Notes under the pieces: model-generated | What the model saw: the letters and a program-made list of their open reading frames with translations, nothing else | Told to the model about the DNA's origin: nothing | Databases searched by the model: none | Made by a program: the position numbers and the translations under genes | Part shown: positions 17,182-27,300 of the stretch, piece by piece | Layout of the letters: every line of letters begins with the position of its first letter | Position numbering within the stretch: the first letter of the stretch is position 1 | Assembly (NCBI GenBank): GCA_002748355.1 | Contig: PDSF01000027.1 | Location: 194,414 to 258,413 of the forward strand | Reading direction: 5' to 3' | Length of the DNA stretch: 64,000 nt | From: Planctomycetota bacterium | GTDB lineage: Bacteria > Planctomycetota > UBA1135 > GCA-002748355

Positions 17182-19020
17182 CTAATCACGAGGACGATCG
17201 CCGCAGCCCTCGAACGAAGGCGGCTCCCGCTGCGCGAGAATCCTCTGCACGCACTTGGGCTCGGGCTCCTCAAAAACCCCTTGCTCAAAAGCCAGCACTG
17301 TGCACTCGTCCATGCACAGCTGCAAAAGCTCATTACTCTTCAGAAGGTGCTCGCGATTTCGCGGCTTGCCAAACTCCTCCTGGCCCTCCATGAAGGTTTC
17401 GTAGATCAGAACTCCCCCATAGTTGAGTGCAGCAAAAAGCTCCGGGAAGAGGGGGCGCCAGAGATAGTTGGTGACAACGATCGCGTCGAACTGCTCTTCA
17501 CCCAGGGGCCAGGGACCACCAGTCTCAAGATCGGCCGCCAAGGCCTCCAACCCTTGCTCCTTGAGCAAGTCACCCAGCTGGGAAAGGTCCTTGTCCACCG
17601 CCACGACCTGATGCCCTTCCCGGAGCAGGACCCGGGCATGTCGCCCATGTCCGCAGGCAAGATCGAGGACCCGCGAGCCCTCTTCGAGACAGCCAACGGC
17701 TGTCGTGACCCAAGGCGAAGGACCTTGCCGCTTTCGGCGTTCCCGCCGGAGAGCATCCTCATCAAGAGATTGTTCTGCAGCCCCAAGACTGATCGATGGA
17801 AGCGGAGCCTCCTGGGTGGCTCGGGGCTTCTCGACAGCCGGCTTCTGCGCGGCAAGCTTCTCCGCAGCATCGAGCGGCACGAAATGGAGCTCGGCCGCCC
17901 CCATCGGATAAGCCAGCCAGCGGCAATCGATGTTGGCGTTCTGCACCGGAATCCGGCGACGAGCACGTAGCCCCAAGGCCTTGGTCAGAAACTTGTCACC
18001 GGAGAGGATCCACGCATCGGCTCCATCAGCATGATCGTGGAGGAAGCTCCCGAGATCCCGCCAGGACTGCGTCAAATCACTGCCACGGCCAATGCGTTCA
18101 CCATAGGGTGGATTGCAGACAACGATTCCTGGCGCCTGCTTCGGGCGCAGTGAAGACACTGGGGAATGCTCAAAGCGCACCAGCTTGGCAACCCCTGCCG
18201 CTCGGGCACTGCTCTTGGCGATTTCGATAGCACCTGCATGCCGATCGGCTCCCAAGAGATCGAAAGGCAGGCTTTGTGCACCCGAGCCCTCAGCCTCCTG
18301 GCGTAGCTCCCGCCACAGCGATTCATCAAGATCGATCCAACGCTCAAGGGCAAAGCGCCGCTGCGCACCTGGAGCCCGTCCCGACGCCAACAAGGCCGCC
18401 TCAATCACGAAGGTCCCAGACCCGCACATCGGGTCCAATAGCGGGCTGCTGCGATCCCAACCGCTGAGGAGCAGGAGTCCGGCGGCAATGGCCTCACCGA
18501 GCGGCGCCTTCACCTGCAGTGGCCGATATCCCCGCTTGTGCAGGGACATCCCGGCAAGGTCGCGAGAGATCACCGCCTCATCCTCACGGATCAATAGCCG
18601 CAAAGGGAGGTCCGCACGGTTCTTGTCGACATTGGGCCGACGCCCGTGACTCTTGCGGAAGCGATCGGCAATCGCGTCTTTCAGGACGAGAGCGGCAAAC
18701 TTGGAGTGGGTGATTTTTGAGTCGCGAACCTTACCTTCGATTTGAAAGGTCTGGTCCACGTCCATGTACTGCGACCAGTCGATGGCGAGGGCGCCCTTGT
18801 AGAAGCGGTCGCGAGTGCTGGCGTCGATCCGGTGCAGGATTTCCTGCACCCGAATCGCGGAGCGAAGCCAAAGCACGGCCCGATAACCGAGGGCACGATC
18901 GCCGAAGAACTCGGCGCCGCCGGGAATCGAATGCACTCTCTCGGCCCCCAGGCTTCGGAGTTCGTGGGCGAGAGCAGGCTCCAAGCCCAGGGAACAGGGC
19001 GCGTAGTATTCGATCGACAT
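17182..19020 (-). CDS. RlmL-type 23S rRNA methyltransferase fused to a second SAM methyltransferase
   Basis: The N-terminal half is a THUMP-UPF0020 enzyme of the RlmL family, which makes N2-methylguanine in 23S rRNA. THUMP covers about 45-145; the methyltransferase covers 150-370, with DPMCGSGTFVIEAAL and the catalytic NPPYGERIG. A charged linker (about 375-415) leads to a second Rossmann methyltransferase with DLACGHGRHARVLL and VAVDKDLSQL. In Escherichia coli RlmKL the second half is RlmK, but this one looks like a TehB/UbiE-type domain instead. The start is ATG at 19020, preceded by GGAAAG; a TTG at 19062 is less likely. It follows the CHAD-CYTH gene by about 50 nt. Confidence 0.85.
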   Translation of the reverse strand: MSIEYYAPCSLGLEPALAHELRSLGAERVHSIPGGAEFFGDRALGYRAVLWLRSAIRVQEILHRIDASTRDRFYKGALAIDWSQYMDVDQTFQIEGKVRDSKITHSKFAALVLKDAIADRFRKSHGRRPNVDKNRADLPLRLLIREDEAVISRDLAGMSLHKRGYRPLQVKAPLGEAIAAGLLLLSGWDRSSPLLDPMCGSGTFVIEAALLASGRAPGAQRRFALERWIDLDESLWRELRQEAEGSGAQSLPFDLLGADRHAGAIEIAKSSARAAGVAKLVRFEHSPVSSLRPKQAPGIVVCNPPYGERIGRGSDLTQSWRDLGSFLHDHADGADAWILSGDKFLTKALGLRARRRIPVQNANIDCRWLAYPMGAAELHFVPLDAAEKLAAQKPAVEKPRATQEAPLPSISLGAAEQSLDEDALRRERRKRQGPSPWVTTAVGCLEEGSRVLDLACGHGRHARVLLREGHQVVAVDKDLSQLGDLLKEQGLEALAADLETGGPWPLGEEQFDAIVVTNYLWRPLFPELFAALNYGGVLIYETFMEGQEEFGKPRNREHLLKSNELLQLCMDECTVLAFEQGVFEEPEPKCVQRILAQREPPSFEGCGDRPRD

Positions 19021-19069
19021 TGGCCGGACTTTCCGCCCCACAGCAGGCAGGGTCAAGCTCAAGGCAGCC

Positions 19070-20512
19070 CTACTTTGCCAGCATGCGGTTCACATAACGC
19101 CCATCGTCGGTCACTTCCGCCCCCAGCACCGCAGCAATCGCCGGTATCGGCTCCGGAACCAGGTCTTCGTGGCTGAGTTCGACCTCACAAAGCCATAGCT
19201 CCCGGTCGCAAAAAACATCCACCAGCCATTCCTGCTTCGGATCGGCTGTAGGAGGCCGGTAGCGCTTCTTTTGCACTCGGCAACCTAGCGTCAGTGGCCA
19301 CAAGACAGCAAAGAGCTCGGCGCTAGCCTCCTCCTCTAGCTCCAGCCGCCGAATCCCGCGGCCAGCCTTGACGCATCGGAAATACCGCTCTTCGCCGCCT
19401 CGCCGAATCCTCCGAACACGCTCCTGCAGTTTTTCTCCCGGCAGCCAGCCCTGGTCGATCTCTTCGCAGTCCCAGCTGGCGAAGCCCTCGGGCAAAGCCT
19501 CCAGGAGGTATTTCCGTTCGATCTCGACCCCTTGTTCCGGCAACGAGTTTTCAAGTCCAGCTTGCAGGTTTGCAAGATGGCCAAACAGCTCGCGGAGAGA
19601 GAGAGGATTCTCCTCACCAAGCCAAAGCCGAGCGAAAGCAGCAAAACTCTGTTTGAGACGCTCGCGATTACGCCGAGCGAGTTCGAGCAAGCCCGGTTCA
19701 AGGCCAAGCGCTTTCTTCTCGGTTTCGGACAAGTCCCCCCCATCAAGAAGGCGGCTGAGCTCCGCGGCGAGCTCATAGGCCCCGATGATCTCAAGGAGCT
19801 GGCCCTGCAGCTGCTTCACGCACGGGAGGGCAGGAGCAAGTCCAGGCAAAAGCAGCGCGCTAGTAGCTTCGAGGAGATCATGCAGGCGTTTCACCGCCAG
19901 CCGCAGCGCATACAGCTCGTCCTGATCCTCGACGCCTTCCATCCCCTTGAGTGCGACCTGAAGATCCCTGGCAGAGCAGCCGAAGCGCGAAGCAAGCTCG
20001 CTACGAAAACAAGAAGACGCATCCGCCAGGGGCCCCAGCTTGGCAGAACTCAGGCTCAGCTTCAGACCTTGGCCTAGTCGCCGAAGCAGGGCGTCGGAGC
20101 CCTCGAGCATCTGCTCTCGCACCCGCTCTCGGCCAGCACTCCAACGCCGCTGCCATTGGCCAGCAAGGTAGGACAGCCCCCTGAACTCTTCAGTCGTCAA
20201 AGCCTCGCCGAGTGACTCCAGCTGAGCAAGGGCGAGCTGGGCCTCCACTGTTGGCCGCATCGCCTGCTCCAGCTGTCGCAGAGCCTGGTATTCCTTGCCG
20301 GGCAGCGCCGCCCCCAAATGCCGCCGCCAAGACTTGGCCCAGGAGCAGAGCCTTGGCACGGCAAGCAGGAAGTCCTGAAGGGCATCCTCCTCATCGGCCA
20401 CGCGCAGACGCTGGGCCGCAGCCAGGCTCTCTTCGAGAAGACGGTAGGTGAGCCGGCAGCACGCCTCTTCGGGCGAACGCTGGAGTAGATCATCGGGTAC
20501 TTGAGAAGGCAT
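19070..20512 (-). CDS. CHAD-CYTH domain protein
   Basis: A 480-residue cytoplasmic protein. The C-terminal third has the CYTH (triphosphate tunnel) signature VEIERKYL near 315, followed by EERYFRCVKAG, LELEEEASAELF and WLVDVFCDRELWLCEVEL, so it may bind or cleave inorganic triphosphate. The N-terminal two thirds look like a CHAD domain, with two helical repeats (ADEEDALQDFLLAVPRL and LYALRLAVKRLHDLLEA) but without the usual conserved His in the first. CHAD domains bind polyphosphate. The order CHAD then CYTH is the reverse of the usual one. The start is the ATG at 20512; a GTG at 20599 is possible. Confidence 0.78.
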   Translation of the reverse strand: MPSQVPDDLLQRSPEEACCRLTYRLLEESLAAAQRLRVADEEDALQDFLLAVPRLCSWAKSWRRHLGAALPGKEYQALRQLEQAMRPTVEAQLALAQLESLGEALTTEEFRGLSYLAGQWQRRWSAGRERVREQMLEGSDALLRRLGQGLKLSLSSAKLGPLADASSCFRSELASRFGCSARDLQVALKGMEGVEDQDELYALRLAVKRLHDLLEATSALLLPGLAPALPCVKQLQGQLLEIIGAYELAAELSRLLDGGDLSETEKKALGLEPGLLELARRNRERLKQSFAAFARLWLGEENPLSLRELFGHLANLQAGLENSLPEQGVEIERKYLLEALPEGFASWDCEEIDQGWLPGEKLQERVRRIRRGGEERYFRCVKAGRGIRRLELEEEASAELFAVLWPLTLGCRVQKKRYRPPTADPKQEWLVDVFCDRELWLCEVELSHEDLVPEPIPAIAAVLGAEVTDDGRYVNRMLAK

Positions 20513-20621
20513 CGAGCACGGGAGCTTAGCAGGCCATTGGCGAAGTCTCCCGCACAGCGAGCCTCGCTTGTCCGCGGCGGAGTGCCTAGCTTGTCGCACT
20601 GCGCCCTAGCAAGGAGTCCCA

Positions 20622-21974
20622 ATGCTTCGACCCTCCCTCCCGGCGGCACTCGTGCTCGCCCTCTTCGCCGCCTGCCAGCTCCCCCCACAAACGGAATCGG
20701 CAGCCCCCCCCAAGCCGGCCTTCGACAGCGGGAACTGGCGTTCCCTCTTCGACGGCAAAAGCCTTAGCGGATGGACCACCAAAGGCGGCCGCTACGACGG
20801 CAAAGCCAAGTGGAGCGTCGAGGACGGCGCCCTGGTCGGGCGTGAAGGCCCAAACAAGGCTGGCGGCCTGATCTACACCAAGGATCGCTACCGCAGCTTC
20901 GCCATGACCCTGGAGACGCGCATCGACTACCCCTTCGACTCGGGCGTCTTCGTGCACATGCGGCCTGAGGCAAAAGGTCTGCAGGTCACCCTCGACCACC
21001 GTCCCGGCGGAGAAATCGCCGGGATCTATTCCGAAGGCTGGCTGCACCACAATCCCGATGGCGAGAAGCTCTTCCCCAAGAACGAGTGGAACCTGGTGGA
21101 GCTGCGGGTGACGGGCTTGACGCCGCGGGTCGAGGTCTGGCTCAACGGCAGCAAGAGCTGCGACTGGACCCGGGCTGCGGGTCTGCCAGGCTTTGCTCTC
21201 GATGGGCTGATCGGCCTGCAGGTCCATGGCAACCGTGGCGATCCCGCGACCCGCACCGCGAGCTTCCGCAATGTGAGGATCCTCGAACTACCCACCGTGG
21301 ACCCGGCACTGTTCGCGATCGATGCCAAGGGCCAGCTGCAAGCCACAGACAAGGCCAAAGAAGCTGGCTGGAGCAACCTCCTCGCCAACGGAACCCAAGA
21401 CTGGAGCTTCGTCGGCGGCGCCCTGAGCGACGCCTGCCGGATCAACGACGGCGTCCTTGAGTTTCCCAAAAAGGGGCCGGGCGGCTACCTGCGGACCAAG
21501 GAGAGCTATCGCGACTTCGAGCTGCGCCTCGACTTCAAGATCGCGCGAATGGCCAACAGCGGCCTCTTTCTCCGTGGTGACGTCGAGAAGGGCAATCCCG
21601 CGTTTTCCGGCTGCGAGGTGCAGATCGTCGACGACTTCAACTGGGAGCGGGTCACAAGGACCAAGCTGAAGCCGACGCAGTTCACCGGCAGCCTCTACGC
21701 GGCGCTAGCCCCGGGTGACCGCGAGGCGCTTCTACCGATCGGTCGCTGGAACAGCTACCGCGTCTTGTATGTCGGCTCGCAGCTACGCGTAGAACTCAAC
21801 GGCCGCGTCCTCTACGACGTCGACACCAAGACCCTGAAGGCCGAGCCGCCCTTCGTCCAGCGCGCTGGCGAGGGCTTCATTGGCCTGCAGCGCCACGCCC
21901 CGAAGCAGGTCGAGGACGAAGTCTACGCATCCTTCCGCAATATCTGGCTGCGCCCGATCAAGCGGGAGCAGTAG
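20622..21974 (+). CDS. Lipoprotein with two DUF1080 (3-keto-disaccharide hydrolase) domains
   Basis: DUF1080 proteins are secreted jelly-roll enzymes, some shown to cleave 3-keto-glycosides. The N-terminus is a lipoprotein signal with lipobox FAAC (Cys18). Domain one spans about 38-225 (LFDGKSLSGWTTKGG, GALVGREG, DSGVFVHMRPEAKG, GIYSEGWL, LDGLIGLQVHG) and domain two about 245-445 (NGTQDWSF, GGYLRTKESYRDFELRLDF, NSGLFLRGD, CEVQIVDD, GFIGLQRHAP). Both keep the family's W, R and H positions. It converges on a Gfo/Idh/MocA gene, and a Tat-exported isomerase follows, which fits oxidation and cleavage of sugars in the cell envelope. Confidence 0.88.
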   Translation: MLRPSLPAALVLALFAACQLPPQTESAAPPKPAFDSGNWRSLFDGKSLSGWTTKGGRYDGKAKWSVEDGALVGREGPNKAGGLIYTKDRYRSFAMTLETRIDYPFDSGVFVHMRPEAKGLQVTLDHRPGGEIAGIYSEGWLHHNPDGEKLFPKNEWNLVELRVTGLTPRVEVWLNGSKSCDWTRAAGLPGFALDGLIGLQVHGNRGDPATRTASFRNVRILELPTVDPALFAIDAKGQLQATDKAKEAGWSNLLANGTQDWSFVGGALSDACRINDGVLEFPKKGPGGYLRTKESYRDFELRLDFKIARMANSGLFLRGDVEKGNPAFSGCEVQIVDDFNWERVTRTKLKPTQFTGSLYAALAPGDREALLPIGRWNSYRVLYVGSQLRVELNGRVLYDVDTKTLKAEPPFVQRAGEGFIGLQRHAPKQVEDEVYASFRNIWLRPIKREQ

Positions 21975-21985
21975 CAGGGGCAAAC

Positions 21986-22013
21986 GGGCAGCTGCCGATT
22001 GTCGCAGCTGCCC
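21986..22013. terminator. Bidirectional hairpin between convergent genes
   Basis: A perfect 10-bp stem GGGCAGCTGC/GCAGCTGCCC with an 8-nt loop lies between the ends of the DUF1080 gene and the oxidoreductase gene. No T tract on either side. Confidence 0.65.
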
Positions 22014-22022
22014 CGCCCTGTC

Positions 22023-23327
22023 TCAGCGGAAGCGCGTGTGCCCCGGCATAGGCAGCGCCGGCGCCGCGACATCAACCCAGTCGTATTTCTCCGGCGCCAG
22101 GCTCTCTTCGCTATTCAGCATCTGCTCCCAACCGATGCTCTGGCCGGTATACGCAGCCTGCCGTCCCAAGATCGCCATCAGCGTGCTCTTCGCCATGTAG
22201 TCGCCGTTGTTGATCGGCTCACCCGCACGAATCGCCCGGAACAGGGCGTCATGCTCGAGCTGATACATGTTTCCCTGTGGGCGCTTGGTCTTGAACTTGG
22301 TCTCACCTTCGATGCGACCGCTGTAGCTGGCAATGTGGCAGATCCCCTTGGTCCCGAAGATGTGGTCGCTGACGTCAGCCTTGCAGCCGTCCCACTGCCG
22401 ACAGGAGCTATAGACCCGCCTGCCATCTTCCCACTCGTAGATAATCGCGAAGTGGTCGTAGATGTTGCCGTATTTTTTGTCCGTGCGAACCTGACGGCCC
22501 CCCACGCCAAAGGCACGGGCAGGAGGCTGGTCCTTCATCGCCCACATTGCCTTGTCGAGGCTATGGATGTGCTGCTCGGTGATCATGTCGCCGCTCAGCC
22601 AATGGAAGTACAGCCAGTTGCGGATCTGGTATTCCATGCGGCTCCACTCCGGCTTGTCACCACGGTGCCAGAGACCGTTGGTGTGATAGGTAACCTCCAT
22701 CGAGCGTAGATCGCCAATCGCTCCCTCGTGCACCAGATCCATGGTCTGACGCACGGTATCCGCATAACGCCAGCAAAGACCGGAAACGATGGACAGGCCC
22801 TTTTTCCGCGCAAGTTCGCAGGTCGCCATTACGCTGCGCACGCCGGGGGCGTCCGTCGCCACCGGTTTTTCGCAGAAGACATGCTTGCCCTGCTCAATGG
22901 CATAACGCAGGTGTATCGGGCGGAAATGCGGGGTCGCGGCCAGGCAAACAACATCGCAGCTATCGATCACCTTTTTGTAAGCGTCGAAGCCCCAAAAAAC
23001 ATGGTCAGCGTCAACCAGCACCCGCTCCTTGATGTCATCGACCCTCTTTAGGGAGCTGAGCTTGCCACGCACTCGATCCTCGAAGGCATCCCCCATCGCC
23101 ACCAGCTGGCAGGCCGGATCAGCGCGCAGCGCGTTGACCGCCGCTCCCCCCCCACGCCCGCCACAACCAACCAGGCCGACCTTGATTTGCTCGCGCCCCA
23201 GGACATGGGCACGGGCGGCGACAGCTGCGCTGGGACTCAGGGCACTCGCAGCGAGCACCGCCCCTGAGCTGCCTAAAAAACTACGACGAGAGACTTCGTT
23301 CGACCCAGGGGACTTCTGGCTGGCCAT
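22023..23327 (-). CDS. Tat-exported Gfo/Idh/MocA oxidoreductase
   Basis: An NAD(P)-dependent sugar oxidoreductase, predicted to be exported in folded form with its cofactor. The Tat motif SRRSFLGSSG is at residues 13-22. The Rossmann nucleotide motif GLVGCGGRGGG is near 50-60, and the family's EKPVATDAPG catalytic element is near 153; the second domain carries a WHRGDKPEW and a MITEQHIHSLD helix. AGGAG stands 5 nt before the ATG. The protein is divergent from the isomerase/epimerase gene with about 120 nt between starts. Neighbouring DUF1080 supports a role in 3-keto-sugar metabolism; substrate unknown. Confidence 0.88.
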   Translation of the reverse strand: MASQKSPGSNEVSRRSFLGSSGAVLAASALSPSAAVAARAHVLGREQIKVGLVGCGGRGGGAAVNALRADPACQLVAMGDAFEDRVRGKLSSLKRVDDIKERVLVDADHVFWGFDAYKKVIDSCDVVCLAATPHFRPIHLRYAIEQGKHVFCEKPVATDAPGVRSVMATCELARKKGLSIVSGLCWRYADTVRQTMDLVHEGAIGDLRSMEVTYHTNGLWHRGDKPEWSRMEYQIRNWLYFHWLSGDMITEQHIHSLDKAMWAMKDQPPARAFGVGGRQVRTDKKYGNIYDHFAIIYEWEDGRRVYSSCRQWDGCKADVSDHIFGTKGICHIASYSGRIEGETKFKTKRPQGNMYQLEHDALFRAIRAGEPINNGDYMAKSTLMAILGRQAAYTGQSIGWEQMLNSEESLAPEKYDWVDVAAPALPMPGHTRFR

Positions 23328-23447
23328 CTGGCCTCCTACGAATGTTCAAGGGCGGGATAAGCCGGCGACGGTGCCTCTTCATTGCGAGGCGGAAACCGGC
23401 CGGGCAGGCTGGCAACATAGCGCCCCCCGTCTCGATCGGAGCCTGCA

Positions 23448-24359
23448 ATGAACGAGCCTCTTTCCCGTCGTCGATTCCTCCACGTCGCCGCTGCAAGCGC
23501 CATGGCCCCTGTAGCAGCCCAGGCCGCCGTCGGCCAAGTCGGCGCCAATAAACAGAAAGCCAAGGCGCCAGCTGTCGACAAACTCGAAATCAAACTGGCG
23601 GTAAAGCTGGGGATGCTTCGGGAGAAGCTCTCGCTCCGCGACAAGTTCATGCTCCTCGCCGACCTGGGGTTCGACGGCGTAGAACTCGACTCCCCAAACA
23701 ACTTCGATTGCGAAGAGGTTTTGGCGGCCCGTGACCAGTCCAAACTGCAAATCCCAGGCACTGTCGATTCGGTTCATTGGCACAACACCCTTTCCAACCC
23801 CAGGCCCGAGATCAGGGCCAAGGGCCTGGCCGGTCTACGCACCGCCCTGAAAGACGCGCACGACTACGGTGGTAGCAGTGCCCTCCTCGTCCCCGGCGTG
23901 GTCCGCAAAAACATCCGCTACGACCAGGTCTACACCCGCAGCCAAACGGAAATCCGCAAGGCCATCCCCTATGCGAAAAAGCTTGGGGTTGCGATTGCCA
24001 TCGAAAACGTCTGGAACGGCTTCCTGCTCAGCCCAGTCGAGGCCTGCCGTTATCTCGACGAATTCGACACAGACATGGTTGGAATGCACTTCGATGTCGG
24101 CAACATCGTCCGCTACGGATTTCCCGAGCACTGGATCTACGCCCTGGGAAAACGGATCCTCAAGCTGGACGTCAAGGAATACAGCAAGAAGAGGGGATTT
24201 GGCGTCCACCTCATGGAGGGCGATTGCGATTGGCCGAGCGTCGTAAAGGCCCTCAAAGCCATTGGGTATTCCGGCTGGGCAACCGCGGAAATGCGTGGCG
24301 GCGACCGCAAGTGCTTGGCCTCCATCCACGAACGCATGAGCAAGATTTTCTCGATGTAA
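23448..24359 (+). CDS. Tat-exported sugar phosphate isomerase/epimerase (xylose isomerase-like TIM barrel)
   Basis: A 303-residue TIM-barrel protein of the AP_endonuc_2/xylose isomerase-like family. The Tat motif SRRRFLHVAAAS is at residues 6-17, then an Ala-rich region, so it should act outside the cytoplasm. Metal-site candidates include the Glu in GVELDSPN (about 79), the Glu in AIENVWNG, the His/Asp in MHFDVGN, the Asp in KLDVKEY, and the Glu in ATAEMRGGD. The ATG is preceded by GGAG at 6 nt. It reads into the tricorn gene with a 12-nt gap, so they may be co-transcribed. Confidence 0.87.
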   Translation: MNEPLSRRRFLHVAAASAMAPVAAQAAVGQVGANKQKAKAPAVDKLEIKLAVKLGMLREKLSLRDKFMLLADLGFDGVELDSPNNFDCEEVLAARDQSKLQIPGTVDSVHWHNTLSNPRPEIRAKGLAGLRTALKDAHDYGGSSALLVPGVVRKNIRYDQVYTRSQTEIRKAIPYAKKLGVAIAIENVWNGFLLSPVEACRYLDEFDTDMVGMHFDVGNIVRYGFPEHWIYALGKRILKLDVKEYSKKRGFGVHLMEGDCDWPSVVKALKAIGYSGWATAEMRGGDRKCLASIHERMSKIFSM

Positions 24360-24371
24360 TTGGAAGGATCC

Positions 24372-27300
24372 ATGAAAAGCAGCAAAGGCTACTACACACA
24401 GCCGACGGTCCACGGGGAGCGAATCGTCTTCGTATGCGAAGGCGATCTCTGGTTAGTAAGCACCGAGGGCGGCACTGCAACACGGCTGCACGCGACCCCG
24501 GGCACGGCCAATTTCCCGCGTTTCTCGCCCGACGGCAGGCGCATCGCCTTCACCGGGCGTGATGACGGGCCGGCCGAGGTCTTCGTAATGGACGCCGATG
24601 GCGGGGTTCCCGAGCGCCGCACCTGGCTCGGTGCCCCACTGACCCGGGTCGTCGGCTGGACTTCTGACGGGAAGAGCATCCTCTTTTCCAGCGACTCCGC
24701 CCGCCCCTTTATGAAATGGATGGAGCTGTATCAGGTCGCGGCAGCCGGCGGCCTGGTCCAGGCCCTGCACCACGGTCCGGCCTCGACCCTGTCCCTGGCA
24801 GCCAAGGGCAAGGGCCGGGTCATCGGCCGCAACTCCTCCGATCCCGCGCGTTGGAAGCGTTATCGCGGCGGCACCGCTGGCAAGATCTGGATCGATAAAA
24901 CCGGACGTAACAACTTCGTCGAGATGCTGCAGTTGCCAGGCAACCTCGCCGACCCGATGTGGATCGGTGATCGCATTTGGTTCCTGAGCGACCACGAAGG
25001 CCACGGGAATCTCTATTCCTGCAAGCCAAGCGGCGAGGACCTGCGCCAGGAGACCAAGCACAAGGACTTTTACCTGCGCTACCCCTCCACCGACGGCAAG
25101 AGCATCGTCTACCACGCTGGCGCCGATATCTGGATCCTCGATATCGCCTCCGGCGAAACTCGCCGGGTCGATATCCACGTGCCTAGCGCCCGCAGCGAGC
25201 GAGCCGCACGCTATGTCCCAGCGCAGCGCTGGTTTGAGTCCCTAGACCTCAATCCCGACGGCGCCCACCTGGCCTCCATCCACCGCGGCGGTCTCTTCAC
25301 CATGGGCCTCTGGGAGGGCCCGGTGCGGCGGCACGGCAAGGCCTCGGCCGAGCGCTTCCGGCTAGCAACCTGGCTGAGCGATGGCAAGCGTCTGGTCGCC
25401 ACCAATGACGGAGGCGGCGACGAGCAGCTCATCGTTTTCGATACCGCCACTGGCGTGAAGAAAACCCTGCGCGGCGATTTTGGCCGACCATTGAGCCTAG
25501 CGGTCGCCCCCAAGAGCAAGGGCTCCAAGAAGGAACTCGTTGCCGTCATCAATCAACGCCAAGAGCTCTACATCGTCGATGTGCTGACCGGGCGTCGCAA
25601 ACAGATCGCGCACAGCCCACACAGCCGCTTCATGGGCATGGACTGGAGCCATGACGGGCGCTTCCTCGCCTACGCCATCGCCCCCGAACCCAATGCCTCG
25701 TGCATCGAGATCTTCGACACGAAGAACGGCAAGACCCAGCGGGTCACGCGTCCGGAGTTCAGCGACGCAGTCCCCTGCTTCGACCCGGAAGGCCGCTACC
25801 TCTACTTCCTGTCCGGCCGGGTCTTCGATCCCGTCTTCGAAGCGCACCACTTCAACTACGCCTTCCCCAAGGGCTACAAGCCATACGCGCTGCCGCTGCG
25901 CCGCGATCTGCCTTCACCCTTCGCCAAGGAGCAGCGTCCGGTAAAGACCCTTGAGGGTCAGCTACCCGGCGCCAAGCCCGACAGCAAAAAGGGCGAGCCG
26001 AAATTCGAGATCGATTTCGACGGCATCGAAGACCGCATCGTCGAGTTCCCGGTGCCCGAAGGGCGCTTCCTGTCGATTGCCGCCACCCAGGGGAGAGTGC
26101 TCTTCCTCCGGCAAGCCGTGCTCGGAACCCTCAGCAGGAAGCCCGGCTCTCCCGAGGACATGGCCAGCGCCAAGCTCGAAGCCTGGGACTTCGACAAGGA
26201 CAAGCTCGAAACCATCCAGGACAAAGTCTCGGGCATAGGCCTCGACCTGCACAAGAAGCTGCTGGCCATTGTCTGCGGCAAGCGGGTGCGGGTCATCAAC
26301 GCCAAGGGCAAGCCGGCCCCGAACAGTGACAAGCTGCCGGCGGGCCGAGAGTCCGGTTGGATCGACTGGAACCGTATCCGGCTCCTCGTCGAACCCGGAG
26401 CCGAGTGGCGGCAGATGTTCCTTGAGGCTTGGCGCCTGCAACGCGAGCAGTTCTGGGACGGTGACATGTCCGGCATCGACTGGGAGGCGGTACGCGACGA
26501 TTACCTGCCCTTGGTCGACCGTGTCGCAACACGTGCCGAGTTCTCCGACTTGATGTGGGAGATGCAAGGCGAGCTGGGCACCAGCCATGCCTACGAGATG
26601 GCGGGCGACTACGCGCCACGCCCCTACTGGCGTCAGGGACGCCTGGGAGCCGAGTTGGCGCCGTCCGCTCGCGGCAACTCTTGGCGCATCGACCGCATCC
26701 CACACGGCGATTCCTGGATCGCCAAGGCGAGCTCTCCGCTCGCCGCACCCGGGCTGCAGCTGGCCAAGGGCGACGAGATCCTCAGCATCGGCGGACAGGA
26801 CCTAACCCGCGACGAGGATCCTCACAAGCACTTAATGCACCATGCTGGGCAGGCCGTCGAACTCAGCGTGCGCAGCAAGGACGCCCGCGGTCGGCGCGCA
26901 ACCCGCAAGATCGTCGTCAAGCCCATGGCCCAGGAGTTTGCCCTCTACTACCGCGACTGGGTCGAGCAAAATCGCGCCCAAGTCGACAAGGCCAGCAAGG
27001 GCAAAATCGGCTACCTGCATCTGCCCGACATGGGGCCGCAGGGCATCGCCGAGTTCGAACGGCACTGGCGCCAGGTCAACCACAAGGAAGGCCTCATCGT
27101 CGACGTGCGCTGGAACGGCGGCGGCCACATCAGCCAGCTGGTTCTCACTCAGCTGCTGAAGCGCCGCGTCGGCTATACCAAGAGCCGCTGGGGCGCCCCG
27201 ACCAGCTACCCGCGCGAGACCATGGATGGCCCCATCGTCGCACTGACCAACGAATATGCGGGCAGTGACGGCGACATCTTCAGCCACTCCTTCAAGCTCC

